From NCBI GenBank assembly GCA_005879985.1, contig VBIA01000174.1:1-36799 (forward strand): 36,799 nt of DNA. Reading direction: 5' to 3'. Origin of the DNA: Chloroflexota bacterium. Its GTDB lineage: Bacteria; Chloroflexota; Dormibacteria; Dormibacterales; Dormibacteraceae. Within the stretch, counting starts at the first letter, position 1. Every line of letters begins with the position of its first letter. Of this stretch, positions 23,039-30,139 are shown in pieces. A program made the translations under genes and the position numbers. The notes beneath the pieces were generated by a model, which worked only from the letters and a program-made list of their open reading frames with translations, did no database searches and was not told the DNA's origin.

Positions 23039-24111
23039 GCGACCGTCACCGCGGGATTCAGGTACACGTCCTGGATGGCGTTCAACAGCTCGATCCCCTC
23101 CTTCATCGGACGCTGGAACGACTTCCGTCCCGAAATCAACCCCATCCCGCCCGCGCGCTTGTTGATGACGGACGTGCGCACAGCCTCCACGAGGTCGCCA
23201 GCTCCGTGCGACTCACCGCCCGAGTTGATCAGTCCCGACCGTCCCATGAAGCAGTTGACGACCTGGTAGCGGCACAGGTCGATCGGGTGGTTGCTCGAGA
23301 GCTTGTCGTAGACCGCAGGCGCGGTCTTGCCGAAGCCGATCACCTCGAAACCGCGATTGGTGTCGGGGAGCTTCTGCTTGATGATGTCCGCCTGGATCGT
23401 CACGCCGAGATGGTTGGCCTGCCCTGTGAGGTCGGCAGCGGTCTCGTAGTTGACTCCGTCCTTCTTGAATGCTGGGTTGCGCACGTAGCACCAAAGCACC
23501 GTGGCCATGCCGAGCTCGTGAGCTTGCTGGAACGCGTTCGCGATCTCGACCAGCTGGCGGTCTGACTCGGCGGATCCCCAGTAAATCGTCGCCCCGACCG
23601 CGGCGGCGCCGAGCTCCCAGGCTTCACGCACCGTCCCGAAGAGAACCTGGTCGTACTTGTTGGGGTACGTGAGGAGCTCGTTGTGGTTGAGCTTGCAGAT
23701 AAAGGGGATGCGGTGCGCGTACTTGCGCGCGACCGAGCCGAGCACGCCGAACGTGGAAGCGACCGCGTTGCAGCCGCCCTCGATCGCGAGCTCGATGATC
23801 TTCTCCCCGTCGAAGTAGATCGGGTTGGGCGCAAACGATGCACCCGCGGTGTGCTCGATGCCCTGGTCGACGGGAAGGATCGAAAGGTAGCCAGAGCCCG
23901 CGAGGCGGCCGTGATCGAAGAAAGTCTGCAGGTTTCGCAGCACCTGGACGGAGCGGTCGCTGTCCTTCCAGACGCGGCTCACGAAGTCCGGGCCGGGCAG
24001 GTGCAGCTGGCTCTTGGGCACCGTCTCGCATTTGTGCTCGAGCAGTTTGGACGCGTCTTCTCCGAGTAGCTCCTCGAGCTTGGCGGTAGTGCCCCGAGTC
24101 ACAGTAGCCAT
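23035..24111 (-). CDS. fbaB: class I fructose-bisphosphate aldolase (FbaB/DhnA type)
   Basis: This cytoplasmic enzyme cleaves fructose 1,6-bisphosphate to DHAP and GAP by a Schiff-base lysine. The 358-residue length and the motifs [35 protein letters not shown] and INSGGESHG are characteristic of the DhnA-type class I aldolases of bacteria and archaea. It heads an operon of overlapping genes running down to 20935. GAGGG lies 7 bases before the ATG, and a 76-base gap separates it from the divergent cyclase. Confidence 0.92.
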   Translation of the reverse strand: MATVTRGTTAKLEELLGEDASKLLEHKCETVPKSQLHLPGPDFVSRVWKDSDRSVQVLRNLQTFFDHGRLAGSGYLSILPVDQGIEHTAGASFAPNPIYFDGEKIIELAIEGGCNAVASTFGVLGSVARKYAHRIPFICKLNHNELLTYPNKYDQVLFGTVREAWELGAAAVGATIYWGSAESDRQLVEIANAFQQAHELGMATVLWCYVRNPAFKKDGVNYETAADLTGQANHLGVTIQADIIKQKLPDTNRGFEVIGFGKTAPAVYDKLSSNHPIDLCRYQVVNCFMGRSGLINSGGESHGAGDLVEAVRTSVINKRAGGMGLISGRKSFQRPMKEGIELLNAIQDVYLNPAVTVA

Positions 24112-24187
24112 CAGTCCCTCTTACACATTTAATTAGCGTGCCTCGCAGGATCAGACTACGGCACGCGTCACTCTATAGTGCATCGAG

Positions 24188-25615
24188 ATGACGGAGCGGG
24201 CCAGTGACCTCCTTAGCGAGCTGTCAGAGCGCCTGACCGCCGACCTCCAGGATGCCGGAGCGACCGCCTCTGAGGCGATCCGGACGTCGATGCCCGAGCT
24301 CGTCCTGACCGTCCCCGAGAGCTTCAGCGAGATGCCCATCCGCAGCTCATCGCAGTTCCTGGAGGCCCTTTACCGCACCCTCCGCATCGACTCCAGCGTG
24401 CCCTGGGCCCAGTACTACATCCTGGCCCGCGAGGCCTCGCACCGATACGCGGAGAAGGGCGTGCCGCTGGAATCGCTGATGGAGGCGATGGCCATCTTCC
24501 GGCGCTCTGTCATCTCCCGTATCACCGGGGAGGTCGCCGGCAGCCCCTACGCGGACGAGGTGGTGCTGCTGGCCCAGAGCCGGCTCGGCGACGTGCTCGA
24601 GCACCTGAACTCGAGCTTCATCCGCGGCTACCTCGACTACACCGAGGCGCGGCACCAGGCAAGGCAGACAGAGCTGCACGGCCTGTACCACATCGCCAGC
24701 GCCCTCGGCCGCTCGCTCGACGTGACCGAGATCGCGGAGGTCGGGCTGTCGGAGACGCTGCAGGTGCTCAACCTCCAGGCGGGCGCGGCGTGGGTGCGCG
24801 AGGGCGCGCGGCTCAAGCTGGCCAAGACACTCGGGCTCGAGCCGGGCCAGGAGAGCGAGTTCTCTGTCAGCGGGCGGCCTGGACCGCTCAAGGTCATGGA
24901 GATCGGGACGGGGCCTGCCGAGTCGCGCGTCGATCGCATCGCCGGCGAGTGGAGCGCGATCCGCGCGGAGCTGCGCACCAAGGGCGTGCTGCTCGGCGCG
25001 ATGACGGTGGCCACGCGGCTGCCTCGCACGTTCGAGCCGAGCGACCTGCAGTTCGTGGCCGCGGTCGCCGACCAGATCGCTGTCGCGCTCGACCGCGCGC
25101 GCCAGCACACGAAAGAGGCTCGCACCGATTACCTCACCGGTCTTGCCAACCGGCCGGAGTTCGAGCGGGCCATCGACCGCGCGGTCGCCGCGTCGGACCG
25201 GCACAAGCGACGGCTTGCGCTGATGATGATCGACCTCGACAACCTGAAGCAGATCAACGACGAGCACGGCCACCACGTGGGTGACGAGGCGATCCGCGTG
25301 CTCGCCCATGAGCTGCAGCGTGCAGTCCGCGCGACTGACACATGCGGACGCCTCGGCGGTGACGAGTTCGGGGTCGCGATGCCCGACGCGGACGAGCACC
25401 ACGCATCTGACGTGGCCGCGCGCGTGCGCCATTCGCTCGAGTATTTGAACCGCGCGGCCAAGCTGCCCGTGCGCGTCGACTTCAGCATCGGCATCGCCGC
25501 GTGGAAGCCGGGCATGGACTGGCAGGCGATGTACCAGGAGGCCGACAAGGAGCTGTACATCGACAAGCGCAGCCGGCACGCGGCGCGCAAGAAGGTCAGC
25601 GATGCCAGGAGCTAG
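24188..25615 (+). CDS. diguanylate cyclase with RsbRD-like and GAF-like sensor regions
   Basis: The 475-residue protein makes cyclic di-GMP from two GTP. Residues 1-160 are a helical region like RsbRD/PucR-type input domains (PWAQYYILAREASHRYAEKG), about 165-305 a GAF-like domain, and 312-470 the GGDEF domain. The active site GGDEF is intact at 390-394, the metal Asp in MMIDLDNLK is present, and the inhibitory I-site RxxD (RATD, 381-384) lies five residues upstream, so product inhibition is expected. No transmembrane helix is seen. TATAGT at 24174-24179 is a likely -10. Its 3' end overlaps the glycosylase gene. Confidence 0.9.
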   Translation: MTERASDLLSELSERLTADLQDAGATASEAIRTSMPELVLTVPESFSEMPIRSSSQFLEALYRTLRIDSSVPWAQYYILAREASHRYAEKGVPLESLMEAMAIFRRSVISRITGEVAGSPYADEVVLLAQSRLGDVLEHLNSSFIRGYLDYTEARHQARQTELHGLYHIASALGRSLDVTEIAEVGLSETLQVLNLQAGAAWVREGARLKLAKTLGLEPGQESEFSVSGRPGPLKVMEIGTGPAESRVDRIAGEWSAIRAELRTKGVLLGAMTVATRLPRTFEPSDLQFVAAVADQIAVALDRARQHTKEARTDYLTGLANRPEFERAIDRAVAASDRHKRRLALMMIDLDNLKQINDEHGHHVGDEAIRVLAHELQRAVRATDTCGRLGGDEFGVAMPDADEHHASDVAARVRHSLEYLNRAAKLPVRVDFSIGIAAWKPGMDWQAMYQEADKELYIDKRSRHAARKKVSDARS

Positions 25616-26213
25616 CAACCTCAACGGCACCATGCCATCAGGCATGGTTCTCAACCAGGAGTTCTTCGACCGCGAAACCATCGAGGTCGCTCGCGACCTC
25701 CTGGGCAAGGTGCTCGTGCGCGCGGTGCGCGGCCACGAGCGTTGGGGACGCATCGTCGAGGTCGAGGCCTACATGGGGCCAGATGACCAGGCGGCCCACT
25801 CGTTCGGCGGGCACCGCAGTCCGCGCAACGAGTCGATGTTCGGGTACGCGGGGCATGCCTACGTCTACTTCACCTACGGCATGTACCACTGCCTGAACTT
25901 CGTCACGCGCGAGCCCGGCGTGCCGCAGGCGGTGCTGGCCCGGGCGCTGGAACCCGGTCCCGGCGTCGGGCGCTGCGGCGGTCCCGGCCTGCTGTGCCGC
26001 GCGCTGGAGATCGACCGCAACCTCAACGGCGTTCCGCTATCGCCGCCGAACCTCTACGTCATCGACGACGGTGAGCCGGCTCGCCGCATCTACGAGACGC
26101 CGCGGGTCGGCGTGCACAGCTGCGGCGATTGGGAGCACAAGCCGCTGCGGTTCTGCTGGGACTCGCCCCACCTGTCGCGCCCGCTGCCCCGAGCCTTCAG
26201 AGCGGTCGATTAG
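25602..26213 (+). CDS. 3-methyladenine DNA glycosylase (AAG/MPG family)
   Basis: This enzyme removes alkylated purines such as 3-methyladenine and hypoxanthine in base excision repair. The catalytic Glu lies in RIVEVEAYMGPDDQAAHS, and YVYFTYGMYHCLNFVT, QAVLARALEP and HKPLRFCW are family hallmarks. The length of 203 residues is normal. The ATG at 25602 lies within the end of the cyclase gene; later in-frame ATGs at 25632 and 25644 are possible. Overlap implies co-transcription with the cyclase. Confidence 0.9.
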   Translation: MPGASNLNGTMPSGMVLNQEFFDRETIEVARDLLGKVLVRAVRGHERWGRIVEVEAYMGPDDQAAHSFGGHRSPRNESMFGYAGHAYVYFTYGMYHCLNFVTREPGVPQAVLARALEPGPGVGRCGGPGLLCRALEIDRNLNGVPLSPPNLYVIDDGEPARRIYETPRVGVHSCGDWEHKPLRFCWDSPHLSRPLPRAFRAVD

Positions 26214-26298
26214 GGCGCGGGGAAGGACAGATGTCCTCCCCCGCGGAACCCCCACCTCTCCCGCGCATCGCTGGCAGCAAAACGCGTCGTCAGGAGAC

Positions 26299-26343
26299 GG
26301 CCGGAATGAATCCGGCCTTAGCGCCGCGAACCCGCGCCTTTTT
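26299..26343. terminator. hairpin plus T-run between convergent genes
   Basis: GGCCGGA (26299-26305) and TCCGGCC (26311-26317) form a perfect 7-bp stem with a 5-base loop, and six T follow at 26338-26343. It sits between the glycosylase stop and the cupin stop. The T-run is about 20 bases from the stem, so the terminator is plausible but not ideal. Another small inverted repeat, GGAC/GTCC, lies near 26226-26237. Confidence 0.45.
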
Positions 26344-26708
26344 TAGGGCCAGTCCCCCGGCGAGGGCTCCAACCGATCTCGCGTTTCCCAGTCCTCGCGG
26401 ATCGGCGCGAACACGTCGGTCACCGTGGCGCCGTCCGGGCCGGCGGCCGCGCCGTGCTCGACGTGGCTTGGGATGACGTAAGTGTCGCCGGCGTGGAGCT
26501 CGAGCACCTCATCGCCGATGCGCATGGTCATCGATCCGCGGATCACGAACCCCAACTGCTCGTTCTCATGCTTGTGCTCCGGCGATATCGCGTTGGGCGC
26601 GAGGTCGACGACGGCCATCGTCATGCGCGCGCCTTTGACAGCGCGAGCCCTGATGCCGTCCGCGAGAACGATCGGCTGCAGCTTCGCCAGCTGCTCGAAG
26701 GCGCTCAT
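26343..26708 (-). CDS. cupin-domain protein
   Basis: The 121-residue single-domain cupin has motif 1 as PEHKHENEQLGFVIRG (His-His-Glu metal ligands) and motif 2 as GDTYVIPSHVEHG. It probably binds a divalent metal; the substrate is unknown. Its ATG overlaps the thiolase stop (ATGA), so it is coupled to that gene. Members of this group are often annotated as quercetin dioxygenase-like or as sensors. Confidence 0.85.
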   Translation of the reverse strand: MSAFEQLAKLQPIVLADGIRARAVKGARMTMAVVDLAPNAISPEHKHENEQLGFVIRGSMTMRIGDEVLELHAGDTYVIPSHVEHGAAAGPDGATVTDVFAPIREDWETRDRLEPSPGDWP

Positions 26709-27868
26709 TCGATGACGCGGTCGATGATCGTCGCTGTGCCGATGCCGCCGCCGCAGCACATCGTCTCGAGTCCGTAGCGCAGGTCGCGCCGCTCGAGCTC
26801 GTACAGCAGGCGGTTCATCAGGATCGCGCCCGATGCGCCGAGCGGATGCCCCACCGCGATGGCTCCGCCGTTGACGTTGGTCTTGTCCATGTCGGCGCCG
26901 GTCTCCTTCTGCCATGCCAGCACCACCGACGCGAACGCCTCGTTGACCTCGAACAGGTCGATGCTCGACAGCTGGAGGCCTGCCTTCTTGAGGACGGCCG
27001 CGGTCCCGGGGATCGGTCCCTCGAGCATCAGCACAGGGTCGGTGCCGACCACCGCCTGCGCGCGGATGCGAGCGCGCGGCTTGATCCCGAGGCTTTTCGC
27101 CTTCTCGAGCGACATGAGCAGCACGGCGGCGGCGCCGTCCGAGATCTGGCTCGAGTTGCCCGCGGTGATGGAGTGCTCCGGATTGAACGCCGGTTGCAGC
27201 GCGGCCGTCGCCTCGTAGCTGGCGTTGGCGCGGATCCCCTCGTCCTTGGTGAACAGGTCGGTGTGCCCGTTGCCCTCGACGGGAACGTCAACCGGCATGA
27301 TCTGCGACTGCATGTAGCCCTTGTCCGTGGCCTCGTGCGCTCGCTGGTGGCTGCGCACGCCGAACTCGTCCATGGCCTTGCGCGAGATCCCGTACTTGCG
27401 CGCGATCAGCTCGGCGCTGATGCCCTGCGGCACCAGGTCGTACAGCTCGGTGAGCTCCGGCGGAAACGGCGTGCCGGGCTGGATCGCGTTCGAACCCATC
27501 GGCACGCGGCTCATCGACTCGACGCCGGCGGCGATGGTCACGTCGCAAACGCCCGACTGAATCAGGTTGGCCGCGAAATGCAGTGCCTGCTGGCTCGAGC
27601 CGCACTGTCGGTCGACGGTCGTGGCCGGAGTGGTCACCGGAAAGCCGGTGGTGAGCCACGCGTTGCGCGCGATGTTCAGGCTTTGCTCGCCGGCCTGGCC
27701 CACGCAGCCGAAGACGACGTCGTCGACCTCCTCGGGCTTGATGCCTGCGCGCTTCACGATCTCTCTCAAAACGAGCGAGCCGAGGACGACCGGATGTATG
27801 TCCTTGAGCTTGCCGTTGCGCTTGCCGATGGGAGTCCTGACGGCCTCAACAATCACGGCTTCGCGCAT
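26705..27868 (-). CDS. acetyl-CoA acetyltransferase (thiolase)
   Basis: A thiolase of about 387 residues that condenses or cleaves acyl-CoA (acetoacetyl-CoA or 3-ketoacyl-CoA). The acylated Cys is residue 89 (DRQCGSSQQAL), the His lies in GGAIAVGHPLGASGA and the second Cys in CCGGGIG. The ATG at 27868 was preferred to the GTG at 27877 because GAGGAG lies 8 bases before the ATG. Whether it serves beta-oxidation or acetoacetyl-CoA synthesis cannot be told. A TTGACA-type promoter lies upstream. Confidence 0.9.
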   Translation of the reverse strand: MREAVIVEAVRTPIGKRNGKLKDIHPVVLGSLVLREIVKRAGIKPEEVDDVVFGCVGQAGEQSLNIARNAWLTTGFPVTTPATTVDRQCGSSQQALHFAANLIQSGVCDVTIAAGVESMSRVPMGSNAIQPGTPFPPELTELYDLVPQGISAELIARKYGISRKAMDEFGVRSHQRAHEATDKGYMQSQIMPVDVPVEGNGHTDLFTKDEGIRANASYEATAALQPAFNPEHSITAGNSSQISDGAAAVLLMSLEKAKSLGIKPRARIRAQAVVGTDPVLMLEGPIPGTAAVLKKAGLQLSSIDLFEVNEAFASVVLAWQKETGADMDKTNVNGGAIAVGHPLGASGAILMNRLLYELERRDLRYGLETMCCGGGIGTATIIDRVIE

Positions 27869-27914
27869 CTCAGTCACTCCTCATCGGTAGTTGTGTCGAC
27901 ATCTTACGAGCGGC

Positions 27915-27943
27915 CCCGTAACGCTCGTCGCAATGCGTGTCAA
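27915..27943 (-). promoter_or_regulatory. probable sigma-70-type promoter for thiolase
   Basis: On the - strand TTGACA (27943-27938) is followed after 17 bases by TACGGG (27920-27915), a weak -10. It lies about 50 bases upstream of the thiolase ATG and is divergent from the promoter at 27984. Confidence 0.4.
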
Positions 27944-27983
27944 GCCCACAAATTTTTGCCTGGCGTGCGGGCATTCTTATTTG

Positions 27984-28012
27984 TTGACGGGCTCTTAGTG
28001 CCCTGATAACTT
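27984..28012 (+). promoter_or_regulatory. strong sigma-70-type promoter facing right
   Basis: TTGACG (27984-27989), a 17-base spacer and TAACTT (28007-28012) preceded by TGA give an extended -10 promoter. It points into a region where the nearest annotated genes are on the - strand, so it presumably drives an RNA or a small gene starting near 28017-28019. Confidence 0.6.
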
Positions 28013-28016
28013 TCGC

Positions 28017-28120
28017 GTCGCCCCAAGCGGCTGAGTACGGTAAACCTGAGGATACCGAACGTCGAGTAGGTGGAAGGTCCGGCGTGAGCCGGGGTGGAAA
28101 CCGAAAAACGCATAGGGGAC
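28017..28120 (+). ncRNA. candidate structured RNA
   Basis: Starting at the expected transcription start, GTCGCCCC (28017-28024) can pair with GGGGAC (28115-28120) as a closing stem. Inside are CGGT/ACCG around a purine-rich loop (28038-28056) and CCGGC-GTGA-GCCGG (28079-28092), a 5-bp stem capped by a GNRA-type tetraloop. No known Rfam class was recognised by eye. A GTG at 28094 (product starting ETEKRIGDFRVYRK) opens a 73-codon frame that runs antisense into the next gene; it could be a leader ORF or chance. The whole gap 27869-28182 holds nothing else supportable. Confidence 0.4.
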
Positions 28121-28163
28121 TTCAGGGTATACAGGAAGGTCTCTTGGGCATTACTTTTCCACA

Positions 28164-28183
28164 AAGGCTCCACACCCGAGCCT
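28164..28183 (-). terminator. weak hairpin terminator after the small gene
   Basis: AGGCTC (28065+100, that is 28165-28170) and GAGCCT (28178-28183) form a 6-bp stem with a 7-base loop. On the - strand it overlaps the stop codon of the 92-residue gene and is followed by TTTGT. Confidence 0.3.
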
Positions 28184-28461
28184 CAATTCGAAAAGCCCCT
28201 CCCGACGGCTTCCGCGCAAGCTTTGTCCACAGCGGCGGCGTCGAACGTAGCACCCTCCCCAGCTAGCGTTTCCACACCCTCGGCCAGGCGCTCCACGGGC
28301 ATCGGATCCTCGTAGTGGAGCCACCGGTAGGCGATCGGGCGAGACCATCGTTTTCCCTGGCTTTCATAGTGACGGCGGTGGCTGTCGAGCACTATTCCCT
28401 CGACCTCCTCGAGCAGGCCCGGATCCCCGGCGGCGACCTCCGAGAAGGGCCTCGTGGCCAT
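28183..28461 (-). CDS. small protein downstream of hpt, unknown function
   Basis: The ATG at 28461 opens a 92-residue frame: MATRPFSEVAAGDPGLLEEV, then SQGKRWSRPIAYRWLHYEDP and a helical C-terminus (VERLAEGVETLAG, DKACAEAVGRGF). Composition and third-position GC agree with coding. The family was not recognised. It lies 35 bases after the HPRT stop on the same strand. Its 3' half is opposite the right-facing transcript from the promoter at 27984. Confidence 0.5.
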   Translation of the reverse strand: MATRPFSEVAAGDPGLLEEVEGIVLDSHRRHYESQGKRWSRPIAYRWLHYEDPMPVERLAEGVETLAGEGATFDAAAVDKACAEAVGRGFSN

Positions 28462-28496
28462 CCAGGCCAGGAGCCGGGACAGCCGGTCGGCCGCCG

Positions 28497-29480
28497 CTAC
28501 CTGGAAGCCTCGGCTGGCGGGACCACCTCGTAGACCCGCGGCTTCAGCACGGCGATGAAGGGGAGGTGGCGGTAGAGCTCCCGGTAGTCGAGGCCGTAGC
28601 CGACGACGTACTCGTTGGGGATCTGGAAGCCCGCGTAACGCAACGGCACCGGCACCAGCCGGCGCATCGGTCGGTCGAGCAGCGTCACCACCTCGATAGA
28701 CGCAGGCGAGCGCTGCTTCAGCCCGGACAGCAGGTAATCGAGGGTCAGCCCCGTGTTGACGATGTCCTCGACCAGCAGGACGTGGTGGCCCTCGATCGGG
28801 TAGTCGATGTTGCGCGCGACGCGCACGCGTTCGCTGGGCTGCGAGCCCGCGAAACGCTTCAGGTCCAGGTAGTCGATGACGAACGGCACCTTGATGTTCC
28901 GAGCCAGGTCCGCCAGGAAGAACGTGGTGCCCTTGAGGACTCCGACAAGGACGATCGATCGCCCGCGATAGTCGCGTGAAATCCGCCTGCCCAGCGCGCG
29001 CACTCGCGTCTCGAGCTCGACGGGCGAGATGAGGATGTCGCCGACGTCCTCCTTGCGCAGCTCCTGCACGTGGAGGGCCCCGTAGCCCGCTTGGCCGAGC
29101 AGCTGGTGATAGTCCTTGCGGTAGAGCAGCCGCACGTTGACGTCGGGGTACAGCTCGCGTAGAAGCCGTACCTTGCGGTTCTTCGGCGTGACGAGCGACT
29201 GCTTCATCGTCGTCAGCTCGACGTACTGATCGTGCTCGGGCAGGTAGAAGTCCGGCGTGAACATCTCCGCCACACGGCCTGAGTCCCACGCGATGGGGAA
29301 CGAGACCGGCTCATACGTCCAGCGGATGCGGTAGTAGTCGAGGAAGCGCGCGAACTCCTGCTCAGAGTGATGCGCGAATTCCACGCGGGAATGGGCGGGG
29401 CCGGTGCGACGGATCAGGCGGGAACGCTGCCTGACCGGGCGGCGCCACTGGTGTGGAATGGGGACTAGAGCCGACGCCAC
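28497..29480 (-). CDS. hpt: hypoxanthine phosphoribosyltransferase with N-terminal PD-(D/E)XK-like domain
   Basis: The C-terminal about 185 residues are a purine salvage HPRT: ILISPVELETRVRALG, VGVLKGTTFFLADL, the PRPP loop VLLVEDIVNTGLTL and DFRELY-like DYRELYRHLPF. The N-terminal about 135 residues form a distinct domain with SEQEFARFLDYYRI, FTPDFYLPE and YVELTTMKQSL, a spacing that resembles the E...D...ExK/T of PD-(D/E)XK nuclease folds. The frame is continuous. The start may be GTG 29480, just after TACAAT (29499-29494, -10-like), or GTG 29384; an internal GTG near 29070 could start HPRT alone. Confidence 0.8.
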   Translation of the reverse strand: MASALVPIPHQWRRPVRQRSRLIRRTGPAHSRVEFAHHSEQEFARFLDYYRIRWTYEPVSFPIAWDSGRVAEMFTPDFYLPEHDQYVELTTMKQSLVTPKNRKVRLLRELYPDVNVRLLYRKDYHQLLGQAGYGALHVQELRKEDVGDILISPVELETRVRALGRRISRDYRGRSIVLVGVLKGTTFFLADLARNIKVPFVIDYLDLKRFAGSQPSERVRVARNIDYPIEGHHVLLVEDIVNTGLTLDYLLSGLKQRSPASIEVVTLLDRPMRRLVPVPLRYAGFQIPNEYVVGYGLDYRELYRHLPFIAVLKPRVYEVVPPAEASR

Positions 29481-29506
29481 TACGACGGGAACGATTGTAC
29501 TCTCGG

Positions 29507-30139
29507 GTGACAGTGGCCACTTCGGCGCAGAGGATGGTCGCCGAGCAGCTCATCCCGCACGGGGTGACGGATGAGCGTGTGCTGCGCGTGATGTCGGAGA
29601 TCCCTCGTGAGGAATTCCTGACGGGCCGCGCGCGCCGTCACGCTTATGAGGACCGCGCGCTCGCGATCGGCTGCGGCCAGACCATCTCGCAGCCGCTGGT
29701 GGTGGCGCTGATGACGCAGTCCCTGAGCCTCAAGCCGGAATCGATCGCGCTCGAGGTCGGCACCGGGTCGGGCTACCAGGCCGCGATCCTCAGCCGGCTC
29801 TGCCGCCGCATCATCACCATCGAGCGTGAGCCCGCGCTCGCGGAACAGGCGTCGGCGACGCTGAAGCGCTTGGGTTTCGACAACGTCGAGGTTGCGGTCG
29901 CCGACGGCAGCATGGGCTGGCAGGCAGAGGCTCCTTATGACGGGATCCTCGTGGCGTGCGCGGCCCGTCAGGTGCCGCCCGCGCTCATCGATCAGCTTGC
30001 GGACGGCGGCCGGCTCGTCGTCCCGGTGCAGGTGATCCCCGAGGAGCCACAGGACCTCCGCCTCTACACCAAGAACGAGGGCGCGGTCACGTACCGGTCG
30101 CTGTTCCCGGTCCTCTTCGTCCCGCTACGGACTGGGTGA
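29507..30139 (+). CDS. pcm: protein-L-isoaspartate O-methyltransferase
   Basis: Pcm uses SAM to repair isoaspartyl residues in damaged proteins. The 210-residue product has MVAEQLIPHGVTDERVL at its start, the IPREEFL segment, the SAM motif EVGTGSGYQAAIL and the late VPVQVIPEEPQDL region, all typical. The GTG at 29507 was chosen because it gives the family N-terminus; the leader is very short. Its last 15 bases overlap the convergent UPF0182 gene. It shares a promoter gap with the divergent hpt. Confidence 0.9.
   Translation: MTVATSAQRMVAEQLIPHGVTDERVLRVMSEIPREEFLTGRARRHAYEDRALAIGCGQTISQPLVVALMTQSLSLKPESIALEVGTGSGYQAAILSRLCRRIITIEREPALAEQASATLKRLGFDNVEVAVADGSMGWQAEAPYDGILVACAARQVPPALIDQLADGGRLVVPVQVIPEEPQDLRLYTKNEGAVTYRSLFPVLFVPLRTG

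Noticed and set aside
27940-28173. - strand frame of 77 codons in the thiolase/hpt gap
   Set aside because: No ribosome site, no recognisable family, and it lies opposite the probable + strand RNA.
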